Assembly: GCF_018129385.1 (NCBI RefSeq)
Contig: NZ_JAFCLN010000006.1
Span: 1 to 64,000, forward strand
Direction: 5' to 3'
DNA from: Bradyrhizobium lablabi
GTDB taxonomy: Bacteria; Pseudomonadota; Alphaproteobacteria; Rhizobiales; Xanthobacteraceae
DNA length: 64,000 nucleotides
The notes under the pieces are model-generated. The model was not told the DNA's origin. It worked only from the letters and a program-made list of their open reading frames with translations, and did not search any database. This document shows positions 17,579 through 26,597 of the stretch, piece by piece. The position numbers were made by a program, and so were the translations under genes. The stretch's first letter is position 1. Every line of letters begins with the position of its first letter.

Positions 17579-18067
17579 ATGACCGCCCCGATCGCCATCA
17601 TCATGGGAAGCCAGTCCGACTGGGAGACCATGCGCCATGCCGCCGAAACGCTGGCCGCGCTCGGCGTCGCAAGCGAAAAACGCATCGTTTCCGCCCATCG
17701 CACCCCGGACCGGCTGTTCGCCTTCGCCAAGGGGGCCAAGGCGGCCGGCTTCAAGGTGATCATCGCCGGCGCCGGCGGCGCGGCGCATCTGCCGGGCATG
17801 GCGGCGTCGCTGACGGAACTGCCGGTGTTCGGCGTTCCCGTTGAATCCAAGGCGCTGGCGGGTGTCGATTCGCTCTATTCCATCGTCCAGATGCCGGCAG
17901 GCATTCCGGTCGGCACGCTCGCGATCGGCAAGGCCGGCGCCATCAACGCGGCGCTGCTGGCGGCCAGCGTGCTCGCGCTGAACGACCCGGCGCTGGCAAC
18001 GAGACTGGCCGGCTGGCGCAAGCAGCAGACCGATGGGGTTGCCGAGCGCCCGGAGGGATCGGCGTGA
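17579..18067 (+). CDS. purE: N5-carboxyaminoimidazole ribonucleotide mutase
   Basis: This 162-residue class I PurE converts N5-CAIR to CAIR in purine synthesis. The active-site segment [15 protein letters not shown] and the [13 protein letters not shown] and [15 protein letters not shown] loops are all present. It ends four bases into the start of purK (GTGA), so the two are translated together; the product of PurK is the substrate of PurE. Confidence 0.96.
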   Translation: MTAPIAIIMGSQSDWETMRHAAETLAALGVASEKRIVSAHRTPDRLFAFAKGAKAAGFKVIIAGAGGAAHLPGMAASLTELPVFGVPVESKALAGVDSLYSIVQMPAGIPVGTLAIGKAGAINAALLAASVLALNDPALATRLAGWRKQQTDGVAERPEGSA

Positions 18068-19191
18068 CGGCTGAAGCCCAAGTCAAGAACAAGGCGCAGC
18101 TCAAGCCAGTGAAGCTGAAGCCGGGAGACACCATCGGCATTCTGGGCGGCGGGCAGCTCGGCCGGATGCTGGCGATGGCGGCCGCACGGCTCGGCCTCAA
18201 GTGCCAGGTGTTTTCGCCGGATCCGGATTCGCCGGCTTTCGACGTGGTGCTGAACGCGACCTGCGCGGAATATGCCGATGTCGAGGCGCTGGAGCTGTTC
18301 GCCAACGATGTCGACGTCATCACCTATGAATTCGAGAACGTGCCGGCCGCGACCGCCATGGTGCTGGCAGCGCGCCGCCCGGTACTGCCCGCGCAGAAGA
18401 TTCTGGAAACCACGCAAGACCGCCTGATCGAAAAGGATTTCGTCACGAGGCTCGGCATCGGCACCGCCGACTACGCCGACGTCTTCTCACTGGAGACGCT
18501 GCGTGCCGCCGTCGCGAAAATCGGCCTGCCCGCCGTGATCAAAACCCGCCGCTTCGGCTATGACGGCAAGGGCCAGGCGATCATCCGCGAAGGCGACGAC
18601 ATCGGCGAGATCTGGGAGGACCTCGGCACCAAATCCGCAATCCTCGAAGCGTTCATTCCGTTCGAGCGCGAGATTTCCGTGATCGCCGCCCGCTCCGCCG
18701 ACGGCGATGTGGAATGCTTCGACGTCACCGAGAACGAACACCGCGACCACATCCTGAAATTCTCGCGCGTACCCGCTGCCATTTCCGATGCACTTGCCGC
18801 CGAGGCGCGCGGCATCGCCGAAAGGATCGCGAACGCGCTCGACTATGTCGGCGTGCTCGCGGTCGAAATGTTCGTGGTGCAGGAGGCGGACGGGCCGAAG
18901 GTGCTGGTCAACGAGATCGCCCCGCGGGTACATAATTCCGGGCACTGGACGCTGGACGGCGCCTCGATCTCGCAGTTCGAGCAGCACATCCGCGCGATCG
19001 CCGGCTGGCCGCTCGGCAAGCCGGTGCGCCACGGCCCGGTCCTGATGACCAACCTGATCGGAGACGACATCAACGGCTATGAACGATGGCTGACGGTTCC
19101 CGGCGCCACCGTTCACCTCTATGGCAAGGGTCCTGCGCGGCCCGGCCGCAAGATGGGCCATGTGACCGAAGTCTTGCCGCGCAGGAAGTAG
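18064..19191 (+). CDS. purK: N5-carboxyaminoimidazole ribonucleotide synthase
   Basis: This 375-residue ATP-grasp enzyme makes N5-CAIR from AIR, bicarbonate and ATP. Visible motifs are [17 protein letters not shown] at the N terminus, [19 protein letters not shown] and [13 protein letters not shown]. The start is GTG at 18064, overlapping the purE stop. About 20 Lys/Ala-rich residues precede the usual family start. It ends 11 bp before the convergent aqpZ. Confidence 0.96.
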   Translation: MTAEAQVKNKAQLKPVKLKPGDTIGILGGGQLGRMLAMAAARLGLKCQVFSPDPDSPAFDVVLNATCAEYADVEALELFANDVDVITYEFENVPAATAMVLAARRPVLPAQKILETTQDRLIEKDFVTRLGIGTADYADVFSLETLRAAVAKIGLPAVIKTRRFGYDGKGQAIIREGDDIGEIWEDLGTKSAILEAFIPFEREISVIAARSADGDVECFDVTENEHRDHILKFSRVPAAISDALAAEARGIAERIANALDYVGVLAVEMFVVQEADGPKVLVNEIAPRVHNSGHWTLDGASISQFEQHIRAIAGWPLGKPVRHGPVLMTNLIGDDINGYERWLTVPGATVHLYGKGPARPGRKMGHVTEVLPRRK

Positions 19192-19202
19192 CGCGGTTCG
19201 CG

Positions 19203-19925
19203 CTACGCAGGCCTGGCGCCCTCGACGATGCCACTCGGCTCTTCGCTGAGCCAGCGATAGATCACCCCGCCCAGCACACCGCCGATCAGCGGCGCGACCC
19301 AGAACAACCAGAGCTGCGCCAGCGCCCATCCGCCAACGAACAGCGCAGGCCCGGTGCTGCGCGCCGGATTCACCGACGTGTTGGTGACGGGAATGCTGAC
19401 CAGGTGGATCATTACCAGCGCCAGCCCGATCGCCAGCGGCGCAAAGCCCGCCGGCGCCCTGCCATGGGTCGCGCCCATGATGATGAACAGGAACATCATG
19501 GTCATCACCACTTCGGTGATGAAACAGGCGACCAGGCTGTATTTGCCGGGCGAATGATCGTCAAAGCCGTTCGACGCAAAGCCCTTGGCAAGGTCGAAGC
19601 CAGGCGCACCGCTGGCGATCACGTACAGCAGCGCGGCGGCAGCGATCGCACCGATCACCTGCGCGATGACATAGGGTGCGATCTGGCCGACCGGAAAGCG
19701 GCCGCCGGCCGCGAGTCCCAGGGTGACGGCGGGATTGAGATGGCAGCCCGATACATGCCCGATGGCGTAGGCCATCGTCACGACGCTGAGGCCGAACGCC
19801 AACGACACGCCGACCAGTCCGATACCGACCTGCGGAAAGCCCGCCGCGATGACGGCGCTTCCGCATCCCGCAAATGTGAGCCAAAACGTGCCGATGGCCT
19901 CGGCGGCATATTTCTTCGCGTCCAT
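19203..19925 (-). CDS. aqpZ: Aquaporin Z
   Basis: This 240-residue MIP-family water channel has six membrane spans and two half-helices with NPA motifs (HLNPAVT and SVNPARS). The arginine after the second NPA is the selectivity-filter residue. Residues at the filter and the length fit a water-selective AqpZ more than a glycerol facilitator. It has a short cytosolic N terminus ([14 protein letters not shown]) as in E. coli AqpZ. Confidence 0.93.
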   Translation of the reverse strand: MDAKKYAAEAIGTFWLTFAGCGSAVIAAGFPQVGIGLVGVSLAFGLSVVTMAYAIGHVSGCHLNPAVTLGLAAGGRFPVGQIAPYVIAQVIGAIAAAALLYVIASGAPGFDLAKGFASNGFDDHSPGKYSLVACFITEVVMTMMFLFIIMGATHGRAPAGFAPLAIGLALVMIHLVSIPVTNTSVNPARSTGPALFVGGWALAQLWLFWVAPLIGGVLGGVIYRWLSEEPSGIVEGARPA

Positions 19926-20184
19926 GTGGCATTCCCCTGATTGTAACCGGGTCGGTCAAAACTCCGGGAACAGCCCTGTCAGGACGCGGTACGCCCCAAA
20001 TCAGGGCCGAACCACGTCAGATTCGCCGCTTTTTGTGGCTGAACTTGGCCTGAAACGCTGCCGCTCAGGTGGACATTTGCGGAATTGTCTGATACATCCG
20101 CGCGCTCAAAGGTCAGAGGCGGCGTTTTCGCAGGCCTCTCGCTTTTCCCGAATTCCGATCCGATCAATTGAAAGAGGATGCCGC

Positions 20185-20487
20185 GTGCAGGTTCTCGTCC
20201 GCGATAACAACGTCGATCAAGCCCTCAAGGCGCTGAAGAAGAAGATGCAGCGCGAGGGGATTTTCCGCGAGATGAAGCTCCGCGGTCACTACGAAAAGCC
20301 CTCCGAGAAGAAGGCCCGCGAAAAGGCCGAAGCCGTGCGCCGCGCGCGCAAGCTGGCCCGCAAGAAGTTGCAGCGCGAAGGCCTGCTGCCGATGAAGCCG
20401 AAGCCGGTGTTCGGCGCCGGCCCGGGCGGCGACCGTGGCGCCGGCGGCAGCCGTGGCGGCGCTGGTGGCGCCCGCGGACCGCGCTAA
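20185..20487 (+). CDS. rpsU: 30S ribosomal protein bS21
   Basis: This 100-residue basic protein starts at GTG 20185, with agagga 6 bp upstream. The core ([20 protein letters not shown] through ARKKLQREG) is bS21. It is followed by a Gly/Arg-rich C-terminal tail of about 25 residues, common in rhizobial S21 proteins. An in-frame extension back to 19849 has no family content and is not used. The upstream 259 bp, between aqpZ and rpsU, carries no other gene. A hairpin terminator follows. Confidence 0.94.
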   Translation: MQVLVRDNNVDQALKALKKKMQREGIFREMKLRGHYEKPSEKKAREKAEAVRRARKLARKKLQREGLLPMKPKPVFGAGPGGDRGAGGSRGGAGGARGPR

Positions 20488-20510
20488 GACTTTTTACGAT
20501 TTGGGATGCG

Positions 20511-20539
20511 ACGCGGGCCTCGTGCCCGCGTTTCTTTTT
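20511..20539 (+). terminator. Rho-independent terminator after rpsU
   Basis: acgcgggc (20511-20518) and gcccgcgt (20524-20531) form a perfect 8-bp GC-rich stem with a 5-base loop, followed by ttcttttt. It lies 24 bp after the rpsU stop. Confidence 0.85.
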
Positions 20540-20604
20540 GCCCCGTTTGTTCTTGAACCCGGCGGGCCAGCTTTGCGACATTGGACGCAGGAGCATTCGC
20601 CGGC

Positions 20605-21228
20605 ATGATTTTTTCGAGGACAAACGGCCTTGGCAGGACATCGCGGTGCGCCGCGCTGGCGCTGCTGCTTGGCGGATGCTCGTTCGATCTGGGATCGTGG
20701 TCGCTCGGTCCAGACAAGGAAGCGCAGCCAAAGCCGGCGGCGCAACCCGCGCCCGAGATCAGTGCCAAGAGTATCAGCGATGCGCAGGAGGCCGCCGTGC
20801 AGGGCCGCACCCTGGCCCGCTCCGGCAAGCGGGAAGAAGCGCTCGCCGAGTTCGAGAAGGCGCTCGCGCTCGACCCCTACAACGCGCAGGCGGTGTATGG
20901 CCGCGGGCTGATCTACCAGGGCGAAAAGCAGCACGAGAAGGCGATCGAGGATTTCACCTCCGCGCACGGCCTGACGCCGCAGCGCGCCGAGCCATTGGTG
21001 GCGCGTGCGGCCAGCTATCTTGCGCTCGACAAGGTCAAGGAAGCCGTCACCGATCTCGACGAGGCCGTGCAGGCCGATCCGAACAGCGCGACCGCCTGGA
21101 GCTATCGCGGGCAGGCCTATGAGCGCCTCGGCGAAAAGGACAAGGCCAAGGCCTCCTACAGCCGCGCGCTCGCGATCCGCCCGCGCGATGATGCGGCGAA
21201 GAACGGACTGGCGCGCCTCGGCGGCTAG
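20605..21228 (+). CDS. TPR-repeat lipoprotein
   Basis: This 207-residue protein begins with a signal ending in a lipobox (LALLLGGCS), so it should be lipid-anchored at the periplasmic face of a membrane. Residues about 70-200 hold three to four tetratricopeptide repeats (AEFEKALALDPYNAQAVYGR; AIEDFTSAHGLTP; LDEAVQADPNSATAWSYRGQ; SYSRALAIRPRDD). TPR lipoproteins usually act as assembly or scaffold factors; a specific partner cannot be told. The ATG at 20605 is preferred over a TTG at 20581. Confidence 0.85.
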   Translation: MIFSRTNGLGRTSRCAALALLLGGCSFDLGSWSLGPDKEAQPKPAAQPAPEISAKSISDAQEAAVQGRTLARSGKREEALAEFEKALALDPYNAQAVYGRGLIYQGEKQHEKAIEDFTSAHGLTPQRAEPLVARAASYLALDKVKEAVTDLDEAVQADPNSATAWSYRGQAYERLGEKDKAKASYSRALAIRPRDDAAKNGLARLGG

Positions 21229-21240
21229 ATCGCAGCCGGC

Positions 21241-22227
21241 TTATTTCGGCATGACGTTCTGGAACATCGACTTCGCGGCCGACAGCATTTCATCGGCCAC
21301 CGAAGGCTTTTCACGCGGCGCCATTTCGGCGCGCAGATCCAGCGGCGGCCGCGCCGTCGGAATTTCGGCCGGCGGGGTCGGGCGCAGCGGATCGTCTGAC
21401 CGGGCGTTGTTTGCGTAAGGCGGCCGCGGCTGCGAGGTGGCTGGATCGACTGCATCGCTCGGCGGCGCCGACACCATGATCGGCGGCGGCAGCGGCCGCA
21501 GGACTTGCGGGGTTGACGCTTCGGAGGCGCGCGAGCCTTCCGGATTTCGCGAGACCTCGTTCCGCGAAGGCTCGTTTCGCGAAGGCTCGTTTCGCGAAGC
21601 TTCATTTTTCGACGTTTCCGGCGCGCGCGCAGCCGCCTGCGTGCCGCCGCGCAGCCGCTCGATCGCGGCGCGGGCAAGGTCGTTGGCGTCGCGGCGTTCT
21701 TCGGGCGCGGCCTCGGCCGCAGGGGCGGAAGCCGGCGCAGCGACGGCCGGTGCCGACGCAGCAGGCTGGGACTGTGTCAGCGGGATGACCCTGATGGCAG
21801 CGGTCTTCTCACGCGGCGCCGCCTGCTGGCGGCGAGACTCGGCGGGAATGCTGGCGGTTTCGGCAGGTTTGTCGGTCTTGTCGGCGGCCTTGTCTTTTTC
21901 CGCGGGCTTCTCCTTTTCCGCGGGCTTCTCGACCACCGCCTTCTCGGCCGCAGCGTTCTTCTCCAGCAGCGCTTTTTCGGAGATGCCCTTGGCCTTGACG
22001 CCTGCTTCGGGAAGGCTGGCAACGTCGCCGGAGGTCTCCGCTGGCTTGGCTTCCGGCGCGGGCTTTTCTGGAGCGGGCTTGGCCTTGTGCCGGGCGATCG
22101 CCGCGGCGGGCGTCTCCGAACCGGTCTTGGGGGTCGCAATGTAGTGGTTGACGATGTAGGCCCCGATGATGGTAGCCGCCACCGAGGGCACGACCTGCAT
22201 CGTAAAGGCTTTGACGTAACTGAGCAT
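21241..22227 (-). CDS. Membrane-anchored Ala/Pro/Lys-rich protein of unknown function
   Basis: This 328-residue protein starts at ATG 22227, with ggag 8 bp upstream; a longer start at 22272 is possible. It has one N-terminal membrane segment (VVPSVAATIIGAYIVNHYIA) and a long low-complexity region rich in Ala, Pro, Lys and Glu. Near residues 210-230 there is a tandem SRNEP-type repeat, visible in DNA as direct repeats around 21547-21605. No enzyme motif is seen. Such proteins may act in the envelope, but no function is supported. Confidence 0.7.
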   Translation of the reverse strand: MLSYVKAFTMQVVPSVAATIIGAYIVNHYIATPKTGSETPAAAIARHKAKPAPEKPAPEAKPAETSGDVASLPEAGVKAKGISEKALLEKNAAAEKAVVEKPAEKEKPAEKDKAADKTDKPAETASIPAESRRQQAAPREKTAAIRVIPLTQSQPAASAPAVAAPASAPAAEAAPEERRDANDLARAAIERLRGGTQAAARAPETSKNEASRNEPSRNEPSRNEVSRNPEGSRASEASTPQVLRPLPPPIMVSAPPSDAVDPATSQPRPPYANNARSDDPLRPTPPAEIPTARPPLDLRAEMAPREKPSVADEMLSAAKSMFQNVMPK

Positions 22228-22373
22228 TCCGGCCACTCCCCGAGCGGGTTTGATGCTGGAACTTCTGGGCATATTCAGGGATCAACTGCGACGGATCGGT
22301 GGCAATTGGCCGCTCCGCCGTGCAGATTTCCCTCACGCCGGTTCCATCCCGCCGGAATGTCGGGGCAAACGGC

Positions 22374-22658
22374 TCAGGGTTTCAGCTCGACCTCGAGGAA
22401 GACGATCTCGCTTGCCGTTTCGTTGAGGACGTCATGCTGGACGCCGGCCTTGCGGAAATAGGATTTCCCGACGGAAAGCTGCGCCTTCGAGCGTTCCCCG
22501 TTGGGCGCCACGATGGTCATCTCGCCCGCGGTGACCGGCACGATCACGTAGTCCATCTCATGGGTGTGGTGGCCGGTGGCGCTGCCCGGCGCCAGCCGCC
22601 ACTCGGTGACGCGGACCTCCGGCGTGTCGACCTGAACGTCCGACTTGGCGCTGAGCAT
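22374..22658 (-). CDS. Small cupin-domain protein
   Basis: This 94-residue single-domain cupin has the first metal-binding motif in GSATGHHTHEMDYVIV and the second in GKSYFRKAGVQHDVLNE. Two His in the first motif and one His in the second fit a metal-binding cupin. The substrate is unknown. It ends before a transporter and lies immediately after the chaA gene in reading direction from 23774, so cotranscription with the antiporter is likely. Confidence 0.85.
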   Translation of the reverse strand: MLSAKSDVQVDTPEVRVTEWRLAPGSATGHHTHEMDYVIVPVTAGEMTIVAPNGERSKAQLSVGKSYFRKAGVQHDVLNETASEIVFLEVELKP

Positions 22659-22676
22659 TGTTCGTTCTCCAAAATG

Positions 22677-23774
22677 TTACGGCACGAATACCATGAACAG
22701 GAACACGGCAAACACCACCATGTGAACCATGCCGAACAGGATATTGGTGCGGCCGGTACCGAAGGTCAGCATGCTGAGCATGAAGGTCAACAACATGATC
22801 AGCATGTGCTGGTTGCTGAGCCCGAGCACGAGCTGCTTGTCGAGCGCATAGGCGGCAACCGCCACGGCGGGAACCGTGAGGCCGATGGTGGCAATCGACG
22901 AGCCAAGCGCCAGGTTGATGCTTTTCTGCAGATCGTTCTTGCGCGCGGCGGAGATCGCGGCAACGCTTTCCGGCAGCAGGATCAGGACCGCGACCAGCAC
23001 GCCCGCAAATGCCGGCGGCGCGCCGATCTTCGCCGTAATAACGTCGACGACGACAGAAAACTTCTTGGACAACAGCACCACAGACAGCAGCGCGACCAGC
23101 AACAGTGCGACGCTGATCGCCAGCATGCGATCCGATATCACCTCGCCATGGGCAGCTGCCTCGTTGGCACTGCCGACGAAATAATCGCGGTGGCGGACCG
23201 TCTGGGTGTAGAGGAACACCGCATAAAGCAGCAATGTCACCACGCTGACAAAGCCGAGTTGCGCCGCCGAATAGACCGGCCCCGGGGCGGTCAGCGTGAA
23301 GTTCGGCATATCAAGAGTAATCGTCGCCAGCACGAACAAGACGCTGAGATAGAGGTTGGCGCCGGTGATCTGGAAGTCCTGCTCACGATAACGCATGCCG
23401 CCGATGAAGATGCAAAGTCCGACCAAGCCGTTGCAGACGATCATGACCACCGCAAACACGGTATCGCGCGCCAGAGTCGGCGCAGGCTTGTCGCCGAGCA
23501 TGATGGTCGCGATCAGCGCCACTTCGATGATCGTGATGGCCATCGTCAGCAGCAGCGTGCCGAAAGGCTCGCCGATCCGCTCAGCGATCATCTCGGCGTG
23601 ATGGACCGCCGCGAACACCGTGCCGAACAGGATGACGAGCAGCACCACCGCGAACAGCCAGCCAAAGGCCGACGGGGCGAATTCGTAGCCGGCCGCGGTG
23701 GCGGCGGCGAACAGCGCGATTGCCAGCGCCGGAAATATCCATGCCGATCGCGGCATCGGCCCGTGTGCGCTCAT
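22677..23774 (-). CDS. chaA: Calcium/proton (sodium/proton) antiporter, ChaA-type
   Basis: This 365-residue inner-membrane protein has about eleven hydrophobic segments and the two alpha-repeats of cation/Ca2+ exchangers (GEPFGTLLLTMAITIIEVAL and LILLPESVAAISAARKNDLQ). The conserved acidic residues lie in IIEVALI and LLPESVAA. Length equals ChaA from E. coli. It should export Ca2+ and/or Na+ or K+ in exchange for protons. The cupin gene follows 18 bp later in the same direction. Confidence 0.9.
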   Translation of the reverse strand: MSAHGPMPRSAWIFPALAIALFAAATAAGYEFAPSAFGWLFAVVLLVILFGTVFAAVHHAEMIAERIGEPFGTLLLTMAITIIEVALIATIMLGDKPAPTLARDTVFAVVMIVCNGLVGLCIFIGGMRYREQDFQITGANLYLSVLFVLATITLDMPNFTLTAPGPVYSAAQLGFVSVVTLLLYAVFLYTQTVRHRDYFVGSANEAAAHGEVISDRMLAISVALLLVALLSVVLLSKKFSVVVDVITAKIGAPPAFAGVLVAVLILLPESVAAISAARKNDLQKSINLALGSSIATIGLTVPAVAVAAYALDKQLVLGLSNQHMLIMLLTFMLSMLTFGTGRTNILFGMVHMVVFAVFLFMVFVP

Positions 23775-23827
23775 CCGATATTCCTTGCTGTCCCAAGGGA
23801 CAACTATGAAGCAAACAATGGCCGCCG

Positions 23828-24634
23828 TCAGCCTCTCGCGGCGTTGATGAATTGCCGTGCGGCTTCAATCGCTCCGAAATCGCCGAGATTCTCGTGGCCA
23901 CCGCCGGGAAACCGCACGAACCGCTTCGGCTCATTGGCGAGCGCAAACAGGCGTTCGCCGAACTGGATCGGAATGGCGGGATCGTCGGTGCCGTGCATGA
24001 CGAGCAGCGGGACTTTCACCCGCGCGATCCGCTCGTCGGAGCGGAAGCGATCGCGCATCACCAGGCGCACCGGCATGTACCAGAACAACGACGCGGCAAC
24101 GTCCACAGTCGAGCTGAAGGGCGCTTCCAGGATCAGCTTGCCGACAGGCTGCTCGGCCGCCAGCGCAACCGCAACGCCGGTGCCGAGCGAAAAACCCCAG
24201 ACCACAATCCGATCCGCGCTGTAACGCGCGGTCGTGAAGGCGTAGGCTGCGGCCGCATCCTTCAGCAGCCCCTGCTCGCTCGGCGATCCGCTGGAGCCGA
24301 AATAGCCGCGATAGGAAAGCGCGACCACGCCGATGCCGTCAGCGATCAACTCGTCAAAGCGCCCGAAGAAGCCGGCGAGGAAATCGCCATTGCCGTGGAA
24401 GTAGAGAATCACGGGACGGCCTGGTTTTGCCGGTACATGCCAGACGATGACTTTTTCACCGTCTTCCGTGTCGAGCACATGCTCCTCGGCCTGCGGAAAA
24501 CCGGCGGCGCCGGGCGCGATGCGGGCTACGGGTGGAATCGGAAACAGGAACGAGCGCTGCAACAGGAACAGCGCCGCAAGGCCGCCGAGATAGACGAGGG
24601 CAAAGACGATCAGGAGCCACTTGAGGACGGTCAT
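23828..24634 (-). CDS. Membrane-anchored alpha/beta hydrolase, BEM46/ABHD13-like
   Basis: This 268-residue protein has an N-terminal membrane anchor (WLLIVFALVYLGGLAALFLL) and a complete serine hydrolase fold. The oxyanion turn is ILYFHGNG, the nucleophile elbow GFSLGTG, the acid Asp in VMHGTDDPAIP, and the His in GGGHENL. Substrate is unknown; lipid esterase or thioesterase is plausible. The gene begins 11 bp after the small gene at 24646-24813, so it probably belongs to the pnt transcript. Confidence 0.85.
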   Translation of the reverse strand: MTVLKWLLIVFALVYLGGLAALFLLQRSFLFPIPPVARIAPGAAGFPQAEEHVLDTEDGEKVIVWHVPAKPGRPVILYFHGNGDFLAGFFGRFDELIADGIGVVALSYRGYFGSSGSPSEQGLLKDAAAAYAFTTARYSADRIVVWGFSLGTGVAVALAAEQPVGKLILEAPFSSTVDVAASLFWYMPVRLVMRDRFRSDERIARVKVPLLVMHGTDDPAIPIQFGERLFALANEPKRFVRFPGGGHENLGDFGAIEAARQFINAARG

Positions 24635-24645
24635 TGCGCCGCCCG

Positions 24646-24813
24646 CTAACGCTTGCGGCGCTTGAGCAGCTTTTCGACGTCAGGGCGGATACTTTCCGGG
24701 ATGACGCGGCATCCGCATGCGGCAGCATGCGCGGCGTGCCATTTGATGCGCTGCTCGCGCGTCGCCTTCTGCGGCATGCGATGGGACCGGTGCCATTCCT
24801 TGTTCAGGGCCAC
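24646..24813 (-). CDS. 55-residue basic protein with His and Cys, after pntB
   Basis: The reading frame starts with GTG at 24813 (after gaggg with short spacing) and ends TAG at 24646. The product begins MALNKEWHRSHRMPQKATRE and ends KLLKRRKR. The middle has H-A-A-H and a C-G-C pair (HAAHAAACGCRV), residues that could bind metal, but no known family is recognised. It lies 14 bp after the pntB stop and 11 bp before the hydrolase gene, so it fits tightly in the operon. Its conservation was not tested. Confidence 0.62.
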   Translation of the reverse strand: MALNKEWHRSHRMPQKATREQRIKWHAAHAAACGCRVIPESIRPDVEKLLKRRKR

Positions 24814-24827
24814 GATCCCTCGCCGCC

Positions 24828-26225
24828 TTACATCGCCTTCACCACGTTCTCGGTCACCTTCTTGGCGTCGCCGAGCAGCATCATGGTGTTGTCGCGATAG
24901 AACAAGGGATTGTCGATGCCGGCATAGCCCGAGGCCAGCGAGCGCTTGATGAACATCACGGTGCCCGCCTTCCAGACCTGGAGCACCGGCATGCCATAGA
25001 TCGGCGAGGTCTTGTCTTCTTCGGCCGCGGGATTGGTGACGTCGTTGGCGCCGATCACGAAGGCGATGTCGGCCTGCGCGAATTCCGAGTTGATGTCCTC
25101 GAGCTCGAACACCTCGTCATAGGGCACGTTGGCTTCGGCGAGCAACACGTTCATATGGCCGGGCATGCGGCCGGCGACCGGGTGAATCGCGTATTTCACC
25201 TCGACGCCTTCCTTCTTCAGCATGTCGGCCATCTCGCGCAGCGCGTGCTGGGCCTGCGCCACCGCCATGCCGTAGCCGGGCACGATGATGACCTTCGAGG
25301 CGTTCTTCATGATGAAGGCGGCATCGTCAGCCGAGCCGAGCTTGGCGGGCTTCTGCTCGCCGGTACCGCCAGCCGCCGCCGCGGTCTCGCCGCCAAAGCC
25401 GCCGAGAATGACCGAGATGAACGACCGGTTCATCGCGTGGCACATGATGTAGGACAGGATCGCGCCGGAAGAGCCGACCAGCGCGCCCGTGATGATCAAC
25501 GCGGAATTGCCCAGCGTGAAGCCAATGCCGGCCGCGGCCCAGCCGGAATAGGAGTTGAGCATCGAGATCACGACCGGCATGTCGGCGCCACCGATCGGAA
25601 TGATCATGAGCACGCCGAGCACCAGCGCGATGATGGTGATCAGCCAGAAATCGAGCGCGCTGCCGGAACGCACCAGGCCGAAAATGAAGAACACCAGCGC
25701 CAGCGCCAGCGCAATGTTGATGATGTGACGGCCCGGCAAGATGATCGGCGCCCCGCTCATGCGCGCCGACAGTTTAAGGAACGCGATCACCGAGCCGGTG
25801 AAGGTCAGCGCGCCGATGGCGACGCCGAGCGACATTTCGACGAGGCTGGAGCCGTGTATATTGCCGGGCGTGCCGATATCGAAAGCTTCGGGCGCGTAGA
25901 AGGCGCCGGCGGCGACCAGCACCGCGGCCATGCCGACCAGCGAGTGGAAGGCCGCGACCAGTTCCGGCATCGACGTCATCGGCACGCGCCGCGCGATCAC
26001 GGCGCCGATCGCCCCGCCGATGGCGATGCCAAGGATGACCAGCAGCCAGGCGATGCCGTCCGCCGGCGGATGGCTGGCCAGCGTCGTGCCGACCGCGATC
26101 GCCATGCCGATCATGCCGAACAGATTGCCCTGGCGCGACGAGGCGGGGCTGGACAGGCCGCGCAACGACAGGATGAACAGCACACCCGCCACGAGATACA
26201 GTAGTGCAGAGAGATTGGCGCTCAT
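24828..26225 (-). CDS. pntB: NAD(P) transhydrogenase subunit beta
   Basis: This 465-residue protein has about nine membrane spans (residues 1-260) and a C-terminal NADP(H)-binding domain with VIIVPGYGMAVAQAQHAL and GANDVTNPAAEEDK. Together with the two alpha parts it couples proton entry to reduction of NADP+ by NADH. It is read third in pntAA-pntAB-pntB. Confidence 0.97.
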   Translation of the reverse strand: MSANLSALLYLVAGVLFILSLRGLSSPASSRQGNLFGMIGMAIAVGTTLASHPPADGIAWLLVILGIAIGGAIGAVIARRVPMTSMPELVAAFHSLVGMAAVLVAAGAFYAPEAFDIGTPGNIHGSSLVEMSLGVAIGALTFTGSVIAFLKLSARMSGAPIILPGRHIINIALALALVFFIFGLVRSGSALDFWLITIIALVLGVLMIIPIGGADMPVVISMLNSYSGWAAAGIGFTLGNSALIITGALVGSSGAILSYIMCHAMNRSFISVILGGFGGETAAAAGGTGEQKPAKLGSADDAAFIMKNASKVIIVPGYGMAVAQAQHALREMADMLKKEGVEVKYAIHPVAGRMPGHMNVLLAEANVPYDEVFELEDINSEFAQADIAFVIGANDVTNPAAEEDKTSPIYGMPVLQVWKAGTVMFIKRSLASGYAGIDNPLFYRDNTMMLLGDAKKVTENVVKAM

Positions 26226-26268
26226 CTCAGGTCCCCAATGTTCCTCAATACCCCGAGGTGCAGGCCGC

Positions 26269-26586
26269 TCACTTGGCTTTCTTCTTGTACATCGCCAGCA
26301 TGCGCTGGGTGACGAGGAAGCCGCCGAAGATGTTGATGCAGGCGAAAATCAGCGCGACGAAGCCGAAGCCGCGCGCCCAGCCGCTGCCGCTCGAGATCAT
26401 GGGCACACCGACCGCCAGCAGCGCGCCGACCACGATCACGGAGGAGATCGCGTTCGTCACACTCATCAGCGGCGTATGCAACGCAGGGGTCACCGACCAC
26501 ACCACGAAATAGCCGACGAAGACGGCGAGCACGAAGATCGACAGCCGGAAGACGAAGGGATCGACGGCTTGCGCGATATGATCCAT
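26269..26586 (-). CDS. pntAB: NAD(P) transhydrogenase subunit alpha, membrane part (PntA2)
   Basis: This 105-residue protein has about three membrane spans ([18 protein letters not shown] and two more) and corresponds to the C-terminal membrane domain of E. coli PntA. In alphaproteobacteria this part is a separate gene. It is placed between the soluble alpha part (ending 26598) and pntB, with 11 and 43 bp gaps. Confidence 0.93.
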   Translation of the reverse strand: MDHIAQAVDPFVFRLSIFVLAVFVGYFVVWSVTPALHTPLMSVTNAISSVIVVGALLAVGVPMISSGSGWARGFGFVALIFACINIFGGFLVTQRMLAMYKKKAK

Positions 26587-26597
26587 GGCTTGTCTCC

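Noticed and set aside
22299..24224. Long plus-strand open frame rich in His, Asp and Arg
   Set aside because: It is antisense to the cupin, chaA and hydrolase genes, which have clear families. Its composition is that expected of the complement of high-GC coding sequence.
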